Assembly: GCF_018131185.1 (NCBI RefSeq)
Contig: NZ_JAFCJE010000004.1
Location: 806,001-870,000, forward strand
Origin: Bradyrhizobium diazoefficiens
Lineage (GTDB): Bacteria; Pseudomonadota; Alphaproteobacteria; Rhizobiales; Xanthobacteraceae
DNA: 64,000 nucleotides
Direction: 5' to 3'
Below the pieces are notes generated by a model. It was not told the origin of the DNA, did not search any database, and was given only the letters and a program-made list of their open reading frames with translations. Both the position numbers and the translations under genes were made by a program. Shown in pieces: positions 9,741 to 18,234 of this stretch; within the stretch, counting starts at the first letter, position 1, and every line of letters starts with the position of its first letter.

Positions 9741-10343
9741 CTAACCGCCGGCCGACTGCGCCTCGACCGCCTGCACGGCTACGCTCGCCACCTGTCGCAG
9801 CGCTTCGCGATCCGCACCCGATGAGGCCATGACACCCATGCCGACCGACACCGCCAGGACATAGCGCGCGAGCGCGGCGGGATCGGAGCTCGGCTTGAGA
9901 TCACCTTCGGCCTTGGCGCGGATGAAGCGGTCGCGCAGCTGGTCTTCGTTCTCGGCGCGGCGGGCGGCGAGTTCGAACGGCACGTTCTCGGAGCCGGTGC
10001 CGCAGGCGATGCCGCCCTGCACGAGCAGGCAGCCGGGCGGATTGGCGGGATCGGTCTGCTTGTCGGCAATACCCATCAGCATCCGCTCGGCGACGTCGCG
10101 GGCGGTGGCGGCGGCGACCACCTCGTCCATCCAGGAACCGCGCAGCTTGCTGTAGCGGTCGAGCGCGGCTTTGAGCAGGCCTTCCTTGTTGCCGAAACAG
10201 GCATAGAGGCTCGGGGGATTGATGCCCATGGCCTCGGTCAACTGAGCGATGGTGGCGCCTTCATAGCCATGGCGCCAAAACACTTCCATCGCCTGGTCCA
10301 ACGCAATATCGGCATCGAATTCGCGGGGGCGTCCCATGCCCAT
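9741..10343 (-). CDS. TetR/AcrR-family regulator of the adjacent RND efflux genes
   Basis: 200 residues with an N-terminal helix-turn-helix (GYEGATIAQLTEAMGINPPSLYACFGNKEGLL, residues about 27-58) and a ligand-binding C-terminal half resembling TetR_C families of AcrR type. It is transcribed divergently from the RND adaptor gene at 10545, the normal arrangement for a local efflux repressor, and a 34-bp near-palindrome lies between them at 10504-10537. Repression of the pump and relief by a pump substrate is inference from this arrangement. Confidence 0.88.
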   Translation of the reverse strand: MGMGRPREFDADIALDQAMEVFWRHGYEGATIAQLTEAMGINPPSLYACFGNKEGLLKAALDRYSKLRGSWMDEVVAAATARDVAERMLMGIADKQTDPANPPGCLLVQGGIACGTGSENVPFELAARRAENEDQLRDRFIRAKAEGDLKPSSDPAALARYVLAVSVGMGVMASSGADREALRQVASVAVQAVEAQSAGG

Positions 10344-10471
10344 GTGCCTGTCTCCTCGGAATCGGCGCCCAATATCGGCCTAACGCCTGATCCTATCTAT
10401 TTGTTCTAGCTTTTCTTTTTCTTGTGTCTTCCCATTGTCGCGGTATCGGCGTACAATTTTCTTTAGTGAAT

Positions 10472-10485
10472 GATACATAAGTATC
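10472..10485. promoter_or_regulatory. Small inverted repeat in the TetR/RND divergent promoter
   Basis: GATAC-ATAA-GTATC, 5-bp arms around a 4-bp centre, in the AT-rich part of the divergent promoter region. It could be part of a promoter or a secondary operator for the TetR repressor. Low certainty. Confidence 0.3.
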
Positions 10486-10503
10486 TTGCACTGCGAGATC
10501 CAG

Positions 10504-10537
10504 CTCCACATCTGTAGTGAACACTACATATCTGGAG
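10504..10537. promoter_or_regulatory. Probable TetR operator, 34-bp near-palindrome
   Basis: The core TGTAGTG-AA-CACTACA (10513-10528) has perfect 7-bp arms. Extending outwards, 14 of 16 positions per arm pair (CTCCA...TGGAG at the ends). Length and symmetry fit a TetR dimer-of-dimers site. Its right end contains GGAG at 10534-10537, the likely Shine-Dalgarno of the adaptor gene at 10545, so the bound protein would also cover the translation start region. Confidence 0.65.
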
Positions 10538-10544
10538 CGCGCAA

Positions 10545-11789
10545 ATGCACCCCGCCCGAAATACCTCCCGTACCGGCCGCTTTCGCCGCCTCCTCGGCGG
10601 CGTAGCCGTCGTGGGCACCCTTGCCGTCGCTGGTACGATCGCGACCGGCCGCTACTTCCACGCGGCGCAGGCGACCGCACCGGCCGCCGCGGCCGAACAA
10701 GCCGTTTCCGTCACCGTCGCGATGATCGAACCGCGGCAGACCGCGCTGTGGGACGATTTCTCCGGTCGGCTCGAGGCCATCAACCGCGTCGAGCTCCGCC
10801 CTCGCGTCGCCGGCGCGATCCTTGCGACCAAGTTCACTGAAGGCGCGCTGGTGAAGGCCGGCGACGTCCTGTTCAAGATCGATCCGGCGCCTTATGCGGC
10901 GGAGGTCGACAAGGCCAACGCCCAGCTCGAGGCGGCGAAGGCACGCGTGGTGTTCACCACCAGCGAGGTCGAACGCGGCGCGCAGCTCGTCGGCAACGCC
11001 GTCGTGACACGCCGCGATTTCGATCAGCGCGAGAACGCCAACCGGGAAGCGATCGCCAACGTGAAGGCGGCCGAGGCAACGCTGCAGACCGCAAAGCTCA
11101 ATCTCGACTACACCGAGGTGCGCGCGCCCGTGGACGGCCGCGTCGGCAAGATCGAGGTCACCGTCGGCAATCTCGTCGCCGCCGGCACCGCCTCCCCGGT
11201 GCTGACCTCGCTGGTCTCGGTCAATCCGATCTATGCGTCGTTCGATGCGGACGAGGAGATCGTGCTGCGTGCACTGAACTCGATCGCGGATGCCACGGGC
11301 CAGCGTGGCAAGCTCGACCAGATCCCGGTGGAGATGACGACCTCCGGCGGCCTCTCGGCGAAAGGCCATATCCAGCTCATCGACAACCAGGTCAACGGCC
11401 AGAGCGGCACGATCCGTGTCCGCGCGGTCTTCCGCAACGAGGACGGGCGTCTCATCCCCGGCCAGTTCGCCCGCGTCCGCATGGGCCAGCCGAAGCAGCA
11501 GACGCTCGTGATGATCGACGAGCGAGCGATCGGCACCGACCAGGACAAGAAGTTCGTGATGGCGGTCGGCGACGACAGCCGCGCGGTCTACCGGCCGGTC
11601 ACGCTCGGCGGCGCCGTGGACGGATTGCGCATCGTGACTGACGGCTTGAAGCCCGGCGATCGCATCGTCGTCAACGGCCTGCAGCGTGTGCGTCCGGGCG
11701 CCCTGCTCAAGACCGAGGTCGCCGCAATGGGTGCGCGTGGGCCACAGCAGGCTTCCAACCACAGCAACCAGGACGTCGTGCAACGCTAG
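10545..11789 (+). CDS. RND efflux periplasmic adaptor (membrane fusion protein)
   Basis: 414 residues. A signal or anchor segment is at residues about 15-45 (RRLLGGVAVVGTLAVAGTIATG). Next come the barrel-sandwich/lipoyl halves (RVELRPRVAGAILATKFTEGALVKAGDVLFKID and LNLDYTEVRAPVDGRVGKI) flanking a coiled-coil hairpin, then beta-barrel and membrane-proximal domains ending at GLKPGDRIVVNGLQRVRPGALL. It bridges the inner-membrane pump encoded at 11952 to an outer-membrane channel; no TolC-like gene is in the window. The start is supported by GGAG 7 nt upstream. Confidence 0.93.
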   Translation: MHPARNTSRTGRFRRLLGGVAVVGTLAVAGTIATGRYFHAAQATAPAAAAEQAVSVTVAMIEPRQTALWDDFSGRLEAINRVELRPRVAGAILATKFTEGALVKAGDVLFKIDPAPYAAEVDKANAQLEAAKARVVFTTSEVERGAQLVGNAVVTRRDFDQRENANREAIANVKAAEATLQTAKLNLDYTEVRAPVDGRVGKIEVTVGNLVAAGTASPVLTSLVSVNPIYASFDADEEIVLRALNSIADATGQRGKLDQIPVEMTTSGGLSAKGHIQLIDNQVNGQSGTIRVRAVFRNEDGRLIPGQFARVRMGQPKQQTLVMIDERAIGTDQDKKFVMAVGDDSRAVYRPVTLGGAVDGLRIVTDGLKPGDRIVVNGLQRVRPGALLKTEVAAMGARGPQQASNHSNQDVVQR

Positions 11790-11796
11790 CGCACCT

Positions 11797-11904
11797 CGTC
11801 ATCCCGGGGCGCGCATCGCGCGAACCCGGGATCTCGAGCGTACGAAACTCCGATCACATCATCTCTGGATTCCGGGTTCGCGCTTCGCGCGCCCCGGAAT
11901 GACG
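11797..11904. repeat. Palindromic intergenic repeat between adaptor and pump genes
   Basis: The 108-bp element begins CGTCAT and ends ATGACG. Its two halves are near-complementary (CCGGGGCGCGCATCGCGCGA against TTCGCGCTTCGCGCGCCCCG), so the mRNA between the two cistrons could fold into one long hairpin. The sequence is of the type found many times in Bradyrhizobium genomes. It could modulate the adaptor-to-pump expression ratio. Confidence 0.8.
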
Positions 11905-11951
11905 GCGGAGCCGACCGGGGACGACCAAGAAATTTGCCCAGGGGCAAGGCC

Positions 11952-14900
11952 ATGAATCTGTCAAAGTTCTTCATTGATCGTCCGATCTTTGCCGGCGTGC
12001 TGTCGGTCCTGATCTTCCTTGCCGGCCTGATCTCGCTGTTCGCGATGCCGATCTCGGAATATCCGGACGTGGTGCCGCCCTCCGTCGTGGTGCGCGCGAC
12101 CTATCCCGGCGCCAATCCCAAGGTGATCGCGGAGACAGTGGCGACGCCGATCGAGGAGCAGATCAACGGCGTCGAGAACATGCTCTACATGTCGAGCCAG
12201 GCGACCACTGACGGCGCCATGACGCTGACCGTGACGTTCCGGCTCGGCACCGACCCCGACAAGGCGACCCAGCTGGTGCAGAACCGCGTGCAGCAGGCCG
12301 AGCCGCGCCTGCCCGCCGTGGTGCGCCAGCTCGGCATCATCACCAAGAAGTCGTCGCCCGATCTCACCATGGTCGTTCACCTGCTCTCGCCGAACGGCCG
12401 TTACGACATGACTTATTTGCGTAACTACGCCGTGCTCAACGTCAAGGATCGGCTCGCGCGGATCGACGGCGTCGGCGACGTCCAGCTTTATGGTGCCGGC
12501 GACTATTCGATGCGGATCTGGGTCGATCCGCAGAAGGCCGCCGAGCACGGCCTCACCGCGAGCGACATCGTGCGGGCGATCCAGGCGCAGAACGTCGAGG
12601 CCGCCGCCGGCGTGGTCGGCTCCTCCCCGAACGTCGCGGGCATCGACCTGCAACTCTCCGTCAACGCGGAAGGCCGCCTCGCGAACGAGGAGCAGTTCGG
12701 CGACATCGTGGTCAAGACCGGCGGGCGCGGTGAAGTGGTGCGCCTGCGCGACGTCGCGCGCGTCGAGCTCGGTGCCTCCGAATACGGCCTGCGCTCGCTG
12801 CTGGACAACAAGCAGGCGGTGGCGATCCCGATCTTCCAGGCGCCGGGCTCCAACGCGCTCCAGATCTCCGACAATGTCCGCGCCACCATGGCGGAGATCA
12901 AGAAGAACATGCCCGAGGGCGTGTCCTACCAGATCGTCTATGACCCGACCCAGTTCGTGCGCTCCTCGATCGAGGCGGTGATCCATACGCTGCTGGAAGC
13001 GATTGCGCTGGTCGTGCTGGTGGTGATCCTGTTCCTGCAGACCTGGCGGGCATCGATCATCCCGCTGCTGGCCGTGCCGGTGTCGATCGTGGGCACGTTT
13101 GCCGTGATGCACGTGTTCGGCTTTTCCATCAACGCGCTCAGCCTGTTCGGCCTGGTGCTCGCGATCGGCATCGTCGTCGACGACGCCATCGTCGTGGTGG
13201 AGAATGTCGAGCGCAACATCGAGTCCGGCCTGTCGCCGCGCGACGCCACCTATCAGGCGATGCGCGAGGTCTCGGGACCCATCATCGCGATCGCTCTGGT
13301 GCTGGTCGCGGTGTTCGTGCCGCTCGCCTTCATCTCCGGCCTCACGGGGCAATTCTACAAGCAGTTCGCGCTGACGATCGCGATCTCGACCGTGATCTCG
13401 GCCGTCAACTCGCTGACGCTGTCGCCGGCACTGTCGGCACTCCTGCTCAAGGGCCACAACGAGCCGAAGGACAGGCTGACGCTGATCATGGAAAAGAGCC
13501 TTGGCTGGTTCTTCCGCGGCTTCAACAAGGCATTCACGCGTTCCTCGGAAAATTACAGCGGCAGCGTCAGCAAGGTGATCTCGGGCAAGGCCGCGGTGAT
13601 GGGCCTCTATGTGGTTCTCGTCGGCATCACGGCCCTCTTGTTCCAACAGGTGCCGGGCGGCTTCGTGCCGGGCCAGGACAAGCAATATCTGGTCGGCTTC
13701 GCCCGCCTGCCAGACGGCGCCGCGCTCGACCGCAGCGAAGAGGTGATCCGCAAGATGAGCGACATCGCGCTGACCCAGCCCGGTGTCGAAAGCTCGGTCG
13801 CCTTCCCCGGCCTGTCGATCTCCGGCTTCACCAACTCCTCCAACGCCGGCATCGTGTTCTCGACGCTCAAGCCGTTCGACGAGCGCAAGGATCCCTCGCT
13901 CAGCGGCCCCGCGATCGCCGCCGATCTGAACAAGAAATATGCCGGCATCCAGGAAGCCTTCATCGCCATGTTCCCACCGCCGCCGGTCAACGGCCTCGGC
14001 ACTATCGGCGGCTTCAAGTTGCAGATCGAGGATCGTGCCGGTCTCGGCTATGAGGCCCTCAACCAGGCGACGAACGCTTTCATGGCGGCAATGCAGAAGG
14101 CGCCGGAGATCGCCGGCGTGTTCTCGAGCTTCCAGGTCAACGTGCCCCAGCTCTTTGCCGACATTGATCGCACCAAGGCGCTGCAGCTTGGCGTGCCCGT
14201 CACGGAGGTGTTCAACACGCTCCAGATCTATCTGGGCTCCTACTACGTCAACGACTTCAACAAGTTCGGCCGCACCTATTCCGTCCGCGTCCAGGCCGAC
14301 GCACCGTTCCGCGCGCGGGCCGACGACATCCGGCAGCTGAAGGTCCGCTCGTCCTCCGGCGACATGGTGCCGTTGTCGGCGCTGCTCACAATCCGCCAGA
14401 GCGCGGGGCCGGAGCGTGCGATCCGCTACAACGGGTTCCTGTCGTCCGACATCAACGCGGCGGCGGCGCCCGGTTTTTCATCGGGACAGGCGCAGGAGGC
14501 CGCGACGCGGATTGCGGCGGAAGTGCTGCCGCCGGGGTTTGCCTTCGAATGGACCGACCTCACCTATCAGGAGTTCATCGCCGGCAATTCCGGCATCTGG
14601 GTATTCCCCCTTGCGATCCTCCTGGTGTTCCTCGTGCTGGCTGCGCTCTATGAGAGCCTGACCCTGCCGCTCTCGATCATCATGATCGTGCCGATGGGCC
14701 TCCTGGCCGCGATGTTCGGCGTCTGGATCTCGAAAGGAGACAACAACGTCTTCACCCAGATCGGGCTTATCGTCCTCGTGGGACTTTCGGCCAAGAACGC
14801 GATCCTGATCGTCGAGTTCGCGCGCGAGCTCGAATTCGCAGGCCGCACGCCGATCCGGGCCGCGATCGAAGCGAGCCGCTTGAGGCTGCGCCCGATCCTG

Positions 14901-15140
14901 ATGACGTCGATGGCGTTCATCATGGGCGTGCTGCCGCTGGTGCTCTCGACCGGCGCGGGCGCGGAGATGCGGCGCGCCATGGGCGTTGCGGTGTTCTCCG
15001 GCATGATCGGCGTCACCGTGTTCGGCCTGTTCCTGACGCCGGTGTTCTACGTGCTGCTGCGGACCGTCACCGGCATGAAGCCGCTGACGCATCACGGCAG
15101 CGACGTCAGCGCGGCGCCGGTCGCAGGGCCTGCCGAGTGA
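11952..15140 (+). CDS. RND multidrug efflux pump, HAE1 family (AcrB/MexB-like)
   Basis: 1062 residues from the ATG at 11952 (MNLSKFFIDRPIFAGVLSVL), preceded by AAGG; an ATG at 11934 adds six unlikely residues. Length, the MPISEYPDVVPPSVVV porter start, the TM4 segment GLVLAIGIVVDDAIVVVENVER with its proton-relay Asp-Asp, and the C-terminal GLSAKNAILIVEFA and SMAFIMGVLPLVLSTGAGAE motifs are those of the hydrophobe/amphiphile efflux family. Works as a trimer in the inner membrane with the adaptor encoded just upstream. Substrate range unknown. Confidence 0.95.
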   Translation: MNLSKFFIDRPIFAGVLSVLIFLAGLISLFAMPISEYPDVVPPSVVVRATYPGANPKVIAETVATPIEEQINGVENMLYMSSQATTDGAMTLTVTFRLGTDPDKATQLVQNRVQQAEPRLPAVVRQLGIITKKSSPDLTMVVHLLSPNGRYDMTYLRNYAVLNVKDRLARIDGVGDVQLYGAGDYSMRIWVDPQKAAEHGLTASDIVRAIQAQNVEAAAGVVGSSPNVAGIDLQLSVNAEGRLANEEQFGDIVVKTGGRGEVVRLRDVARVELGASEYGLRSLLDNKQAVAIPIFQAPGSNALQISDNVRATMAEIKKNMPEGVSYQIVYDPTQFVRSSIEAVIHTLLEAIALVVLVVILFLQTWRASIIPLLAVPVSIVGTFAVMHVFGFSINALSLFGLVLAIGIVVDDAIVVVENVERNIESGLSPRDATYQAMREVSGPIIAIALVLVAVFVPLAFISGLTGQFYKQFALTIAISTVISAVNSLTLSPALSALLLKGHNEPKDRLTLIMEKSLGWFFRGFNKAFTRSSENYSGSVSKVISGKAAVMGLYVVLVGITALLFQQVPGGFVPGQDKQYLVGFARLPDGAALDRSEEVIRKMSDIALTQPGVESSVAFPGLSISGFTNSSNAGIVFSTLKPFDERKDPSLSGPAIAADLNKKYAGIQEAFIAMFPPPPVNGLGTIGGFKLQIEDRAGLGYEALNQATNAFMAAMQKAPEIAGVFSSFQVNVPQLFADIDRTKALQLGVPVTEVFNTLQIYLGSYYVNDFNKFGRTYSVRVQADAPFRARADDIRQLKVRSSSGDMVPLSALLTIRQSAGPERAIRYNGFLSSDINAAAAPGFSSGQAQEAATRIAAEVLPPGFAFEWTDLTYQEFIAGNSGIWVFPLAILLVFLVLAALYESLTLPLSIIMIVPMGLLAAMFGVWISKGDNNVFTQIGLIVLVGLSAKNAILIVEFARELEFAGRTPIRAAIEASRLRLRPILMTSMAFIMGVLPLVLSTGAGAEMRRAMGVAVFSGMIGVTVFGLFLTPVFYVLLRTVTGMKPLTHHGSDVSAAPVAGPAE

Positions 15141-15146
15141 ACCAGC

Positions 15147-15174
15147 GTCCCGCCGGGACACGCCCCGGCGGGAC
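15147..15174. terminator. Hairpin between convergent genes, probable bidirectional terminator
   Basis: GTCCCGCCGGG (15147-15157) pairs perfectly with CCCGGCGGGAC (15164-15174) around a 6-nt loop, directly after the RND pump stop and before the stop of the convergent gene at 15192. It lacks a T-tract, so termination strength is uncertain. Confidence 0.55.
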
Positions 15175-15191
15175 CAACGAGATCGGATCGA

Positions 15192-15689
15192 CTATTTCCG
15201 GTTCTCCTCGCAGAACTTCAGCGCCGCCAGCGCTTCGCCGGCGCGCGGCGTCTGCATCTCGATACTGTCGTCGTCATCGTCCTCGAAATCGAGCGTGAGG
15301 CGCTTGGCCTTCGACAGGCGATCCATCATCGACTGGTCGTATTCGAAGATGCCGCGCACGGTGGTCTTGTCCATGACCTCCCACTTCGCCTTCTTCATGA
15401 TGTCGGCATCGTCAGTGCCGACATCGGCCCGAAGAATCTCGCCGACCTTCTCCCATTCCCAGCCCTCGTAGATCATCACGATCACGATCGCCTTCTCGGA
15501 ATAGGTGATCACGATGACGTAGTCGCGGTTCTCGTCATCCTTGTCCTTGTAGCCACGGCTCGCATTGCAGTGCGTATCCTGCGTACGCTTCTCAATGGTC
15601 CAGTCGCCGACCTTGGATTGTTGTGCAAGTGCCGGCCCGGCGCTCAAGGCCCCAGCGAGCAGGCCAGTTGCGAAAAGGAATCGTTTCAT
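15192..15689 (-). CDS. Secreted hypothetical protein
   Basis: 165 residues from the start at 15689, which has GGGAGG 6 nt upstream and gives a clean signal peptide (MKRFLFATGLLAGALSAGPALAQ). The mature part is acidic, with a run of five Asp near residue 140, a VGDWTIEKRTQDTHCNAS segment and a second Cys near the end, which could form a disulfide. No known domain recognised; probably periplasmic. A longer frame to 15773 is rejected because it would bury the signal peptide. Confidence 0.75.
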   Translation of the reverse strand: MKRFLFATGLLAGALSAGPALAQQSKVGDWTIEKRTQDTHCNASRGYKDKDDENRDYVIVITYSEKAIVIVMIYEGWEWEKVGEILRADVGTDDADIMKKAKWEVMDKTTVRGIFEYDQSMMDRLSKAKRLTLDFEDDDDDSIEMQTPRAGEALAALKFCEENRK

Positions 15690-15788
15690 TCCCGGCCTCC
15701 CGCGTCTGCCCCGGACCGAGATGACCACCTCTGCCGGCGAGCCGCAAGGGTGTGCGGCGCGGCATGAGGCCAAGGGCGTGCCGTGGCC

Positions 15789-16235
15789 TCAGCTCCGCCG
15801 CGGTACGATTGCGATCGGAGTGAAGGTGTAGACCTCCTCGCCGTTCTGGTTGAACATCGTCCACTTCACCAGCGCGATGCCCTGCGGCTTCGACTTCGAC
15901 GGCGTCAGGCTCATGACCTCCCCGATCAGATGCAGGCGATCGTTGGGCCGCACCGGAACGGGCCAGCGCAGACCATCGACGCCGGCGCCGATGAGCGGGT
16001 GCGGACCGAAAGGACGGGTCTGTACGGCCAGGTTCATGGCAATGGCGGCGGTGTGCCATCCCGAGGCAGCGAGCCCCTTGAACAGGGTCTGCTTGGCGGC
16101 CTCGTGGTCGAGATGCATCGGCTGCGGGTCGAACTCGGCGGCGAAGCGCTTGATGTCGGCCTCGGTGACCTCGACCTCGGGGGACCTGAACTGCATTCCG
16201 ATGGTGAGATCGTCGAACCATTCGACCTGCGCCAT
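15789..16235 (-). CDS. MaoC-family dehydratase
   Basis: 148 residues, single hot-dog fold. The hydratase-2 signature is seen as DPQPMHLDHEAAKQTLFKGLAASGWHT (residues about 36-63), with the Asp and His expected for (R)-enoyl-CoA hydratases. The start at 16235 is chosen for GAGG 7 nt upstream; a TTG at 16250 is less likely. It would hydrate an enoyl-CoA, but no fatty-acid genes are directly adjacent, so the pathway is open. Confidence 0.88.
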   Translation of the reverse strand: MAQVEWFDDLTIGMQFRSPEVEVTEADIKRFAAEFDPQPMHLDHEAAKQTLFKGLAASGWHTAAIAMNLAVQTRPFGPHPLIGAGVDGLRWPVPVRPNDRLHLIGEVMSLTPSKSKPQGIALVKWTMFNQNGEEVYTFTPIAIVPRRS

Positions 16236-16423
16236 GATTTTGCCTCGCAATCTGATGCGCCGCCCTCGAAAACGCGGCTAAGGGCTTAAGCCATACCGGG
16301 CCCGCAGTGCACAAACCCGCCCCCGGGGGTTCCCCCGCGAAACCGCTTTTCCAATGTGACGAAACACGCCTGAAACAGATGGTCGTCTAAGTAGTTGTCA
16401 AAATAAATACAGGGACGGCCACC

Positions 16424-16507
16424 ATGCAATTCCTCCTCGAACTGATCTACGAATATTCCTGCTGCCAAAACCTCGTTGCTGAGCCGCTGCGGGAGGACGA
16501 GCTATGA
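16424..16507 (+). CDS. Possible 27-residue leader/small protein
   Basis: A tiny frame (MQFLLELIYEYSCCQ...) that overlaps the next small frame by ATGA, suggesting translational coupling. Its own ribosome-binding site is weak (AGGGA about 10 nt upstream). It could be a real microprotein or merely the ribosome feeder for the following frame. Confidence 0.3.
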   Translation: MQFLLELIYEYSCCQNLVAEPLREDEL

Positions 16508-16596
16508 TCGAGCTGATTTCTGGCCTGCTCGCCCTTTGCAGCGTCGGCGTCTTCACGGCGCATGCAGTGGATGCCTACCGGATGACGCACGACTGA
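16504..16596 (+). CDS. Possible 30-residue single-span membrane microprotein
   Basis: The frame MIELISGLLALCSVGVFTAH... is hydrophobic for its first 20 residues and ends in a polar tail (VDAYRMTHD). It has a strong Shine-Dalgarno GGGAGG at 16490-16495 and a 4-nt ATGA overlap with the frame at 16424. Good ribosome-binding site plus hydrophobic profile make it more credible than chance, but it is short and unproven. Confidence 0.45.
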   Translation: MIELISGLLALCSVGVFTAHAVDAYRMTHD

Positions 16597-16614
16597 CGGC
16601 TCTACGTCGCCGGC

Positions 16615-17037
16615 CTAGAACGGCCGCCTGTAGAAGTGTTCCGAATGCGTTGCCGGCGGAAACCGGTTGGCGAGCGCCAACGCCCCCTTCTCGTCGGTCT
16701 CGAGCGCAATCTTCTGCGCCAGCATCACGTCGCCGGGCACGAGGAAGCCTGACGGGACGAAGCACCATCCCATCAGCGCCCGGCCCTCGCCGTCGATTTC
16801 GTGGACGTTGGCCGCGGTGCCGTAGTGAATGCGATAGGTCTTGCCGGTGTCGCAGCCGACGACGTCGAAATACCGGTGCTCCTCGAATTGCGCGCGTTGC
16901 GCGGGCGAGAGCCATTCGAACAGCAGGCGGCGGCCGCGGGCATCCGGCGTATTCTCGCCGAAGAACCGCCGATAGAGTTCGCGCAGCGCATGCAGACGCG
17001 CACGCGCCGGCGCGCGGAGCCAAACAGCCGCGATCAT
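16615..17037 (-). CDS. Conserved hypothetical protein
   Basis: 140 residues with an arginine-rich helical N-terminus and a compact C-terminal half containing GCDTGKTYRIHYG, NVHEID, GWCFVPSGFLVPGDVMLAQKIALE. I recognise this block as a small alphaproteobacterial family of unknown function, without an assigned activity. No signal peptide or membrane span. It follows the 73-residue gene at 17050 by 12 bp and is probably co-transcribed with it. Confidence 0.7.
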   Translation of the reverse strand: MIAAVWLRAPARARLHALRELYRRFFGENTPDARGRRLLFEWLSPAQRAQFEEHRYFDVVGCDTGKTYRIHYGTAANVHEIDGEGRALMGWCFVPSGFLVPGDVMLAQKIALETDEKGALALANRFPPATHSEHFYRRPF

Positions 17038-17049
17038 GACCAGCTCAGA

Positions 17050-17271
17050 TCAACCGCCGACCAGGCGGGGATAGAACAGCGTTTCCTGCGCGGTCGGATC
17101 GAACGATCTGATACGGGTGACTTCGCCAGGTCCGTTTCGCAGGGCGGCGGTGAAGCCCGCGCCGGTCAGCTCCCGAAAGCGCCGTTCGGCTCGCGCCAGC
17201 GCCTCGGCATTGCCAGGATCAAACTCGTGGCGTGTATCGCCAGTCTGGTCCATCACGATCTGGGTAGCCAT
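17050..17271 (-). CDS. Small hypothetical protein
   Basis: 73 residues (MATQIVMDQTGDTRHEFDPGNAEALARAERRFRELTGAGFTAA...). The region reads RHEFDP, then ERRFRELTGAGFTAA, then FDPTAQETLFYPRLVGG. That looks like a small alphaproteobacterial family in which a residue block is followed by an ageing-out phage- or toxin-like fold, but I cannot name it. The start at 17271 has AGGAG 8 nt upstream. First gene of a two-gene unit with 16615. Confidence 0.65.
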   Translation of the reverse strand: MATQIVMDQTGDTRHEFDPGNAEALARAERRFRELTGAGFTAALRNGPGEVTRIRSFDPTAQETLFYPRLVGG

Positions 17272-17381
17272 GTTGAGTCTCCTCATGCCCAGCCCTGAAT
17301 CTGATCAAAGCAAACGTCATGCCGTCTGTTCCAGATGGCAACAACTTTCTCACACCGGCGCATCACGCCTTGCTGAGCGGC

Positions 17382-18200
17382 CTAGCGCGAAGCCGCAGCC
17401 CCGCCGCCCTCGTCGATCTGCCGGCCCATCAGCGCGATCGCCTTCTGATAGACGCCGGCGGCATTCCAGGCCTCGATGGCGGCGAAATTCGGCTCGCCCG
17501 GCTGGTAGCCGGCTCCTGCTTTCCAGCCGTGAGCCCTGAGGAAATTCGCCGTCGAATTCAGCGCGTTGGCAGCCACTTCGAGGTTACCGGTGCCATAGGC
17601 CAGGATGCTCTTGGGCATGAACTGGGTCTGGCCGACCTCGCCGTGCATGGAGCCGCGCGTCGCCCCCGACAGCGTGCCGCGGTCGATCAGCTTCAATGCA
17701 GCATAGAGCTGGTCGGTGAAGAATTCGGGACGGCGGCAGTCATAGGCCAGGGTCGCAATCGACGACAGCATGTTCTGGTTGCCGCGCTGGCTGCCGAAGC
17801 CGGTCTCCATGCCCCAGATCGCGATCAGCGGTCCGGGCGGGACGCCATAGCGCTCCTGGATGGAGGCGAACAAGGCGGCCTGCGATTGCTTGAGCTGCCG
17901 CCCCTTGGCGACGATGGTGGTGGCGCCGCGCTTGGCCAGGAACTGGTCGAGCGTCAGCTGGAAGCTGCGCTGGCCGCGGTCGGCTGCAATGGTCGCGCTG
18001 GCGTAATTGGTCTGCATCAGCGCGGCGAGCGCGGTCTGGCCGATGCCTTTGCCTTGTGCCTCCGCACTGAATTCGCGCTTCCAGGCCTCAAAGCCGGCCG
18101 GCGAGCTGCCGCACTGCGCGGCCTCGGCGGCGGGCGCCAGGCAACCAAGCAGCGCCACCGCGCCAAAAACCGCCCCCGCAACTGCCCTGCCCCTGATCAT
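17382..18200 (-). CDS. Lytic murein transglycosylase, MltB type (SLT_2)
   Basis: 272 residues from the start at 18200, which follows GGGAG by 9 nt and begins a signal peptide (MIRGRAVAGAVFGAVALLGCLAPAAEA). The catalytic Glu lies in IWGMETGFGS, followed by TLAYDCRRPEFF and GSMHGEVGQTQFMPKSIL, the MltB-family pattern. It cleaves peptidoglycan with formation of 1,6-anhydromuramic ends in the periplasm. No lipobox is seen, so it is probably soluble. Monocistronic by appearance. Confidence 0.9.
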   Translation of the reverse strand: MIRGRAVAGAVFGAVALLGCLAPAAEAAQCGSSPAGFEAWKREFSAEAQGKGIGQTALAALMQTNYASATIAADRGQRSFQLTLDQFLAKRGATTIVAKGRQLKQSQAALFASIQERYGVPPGPLIAIWGMETGFGSQRGNQNMLSSIATLAYDCRRPEFFTDQLYAALKLIDRGTLSGATRGSMHGEVGQTQFMPKSILAYGTGNLEVAANALNSTANFLRAHGWKAGAGYQPGEPNFAAIEAWNAAGVYQKAIALMGRQIDEGGGAAASR

Positions 18201-18234
18201 ACCCACCATCTCCCGTCGTGAACCGATCGCAATC

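Noticed and set aside
16286..16468. 60-codon minus-strand frame
   Set aside because: No ribosome-binding site, low-complexity composition, and it is antisense to the better supported microgene region.
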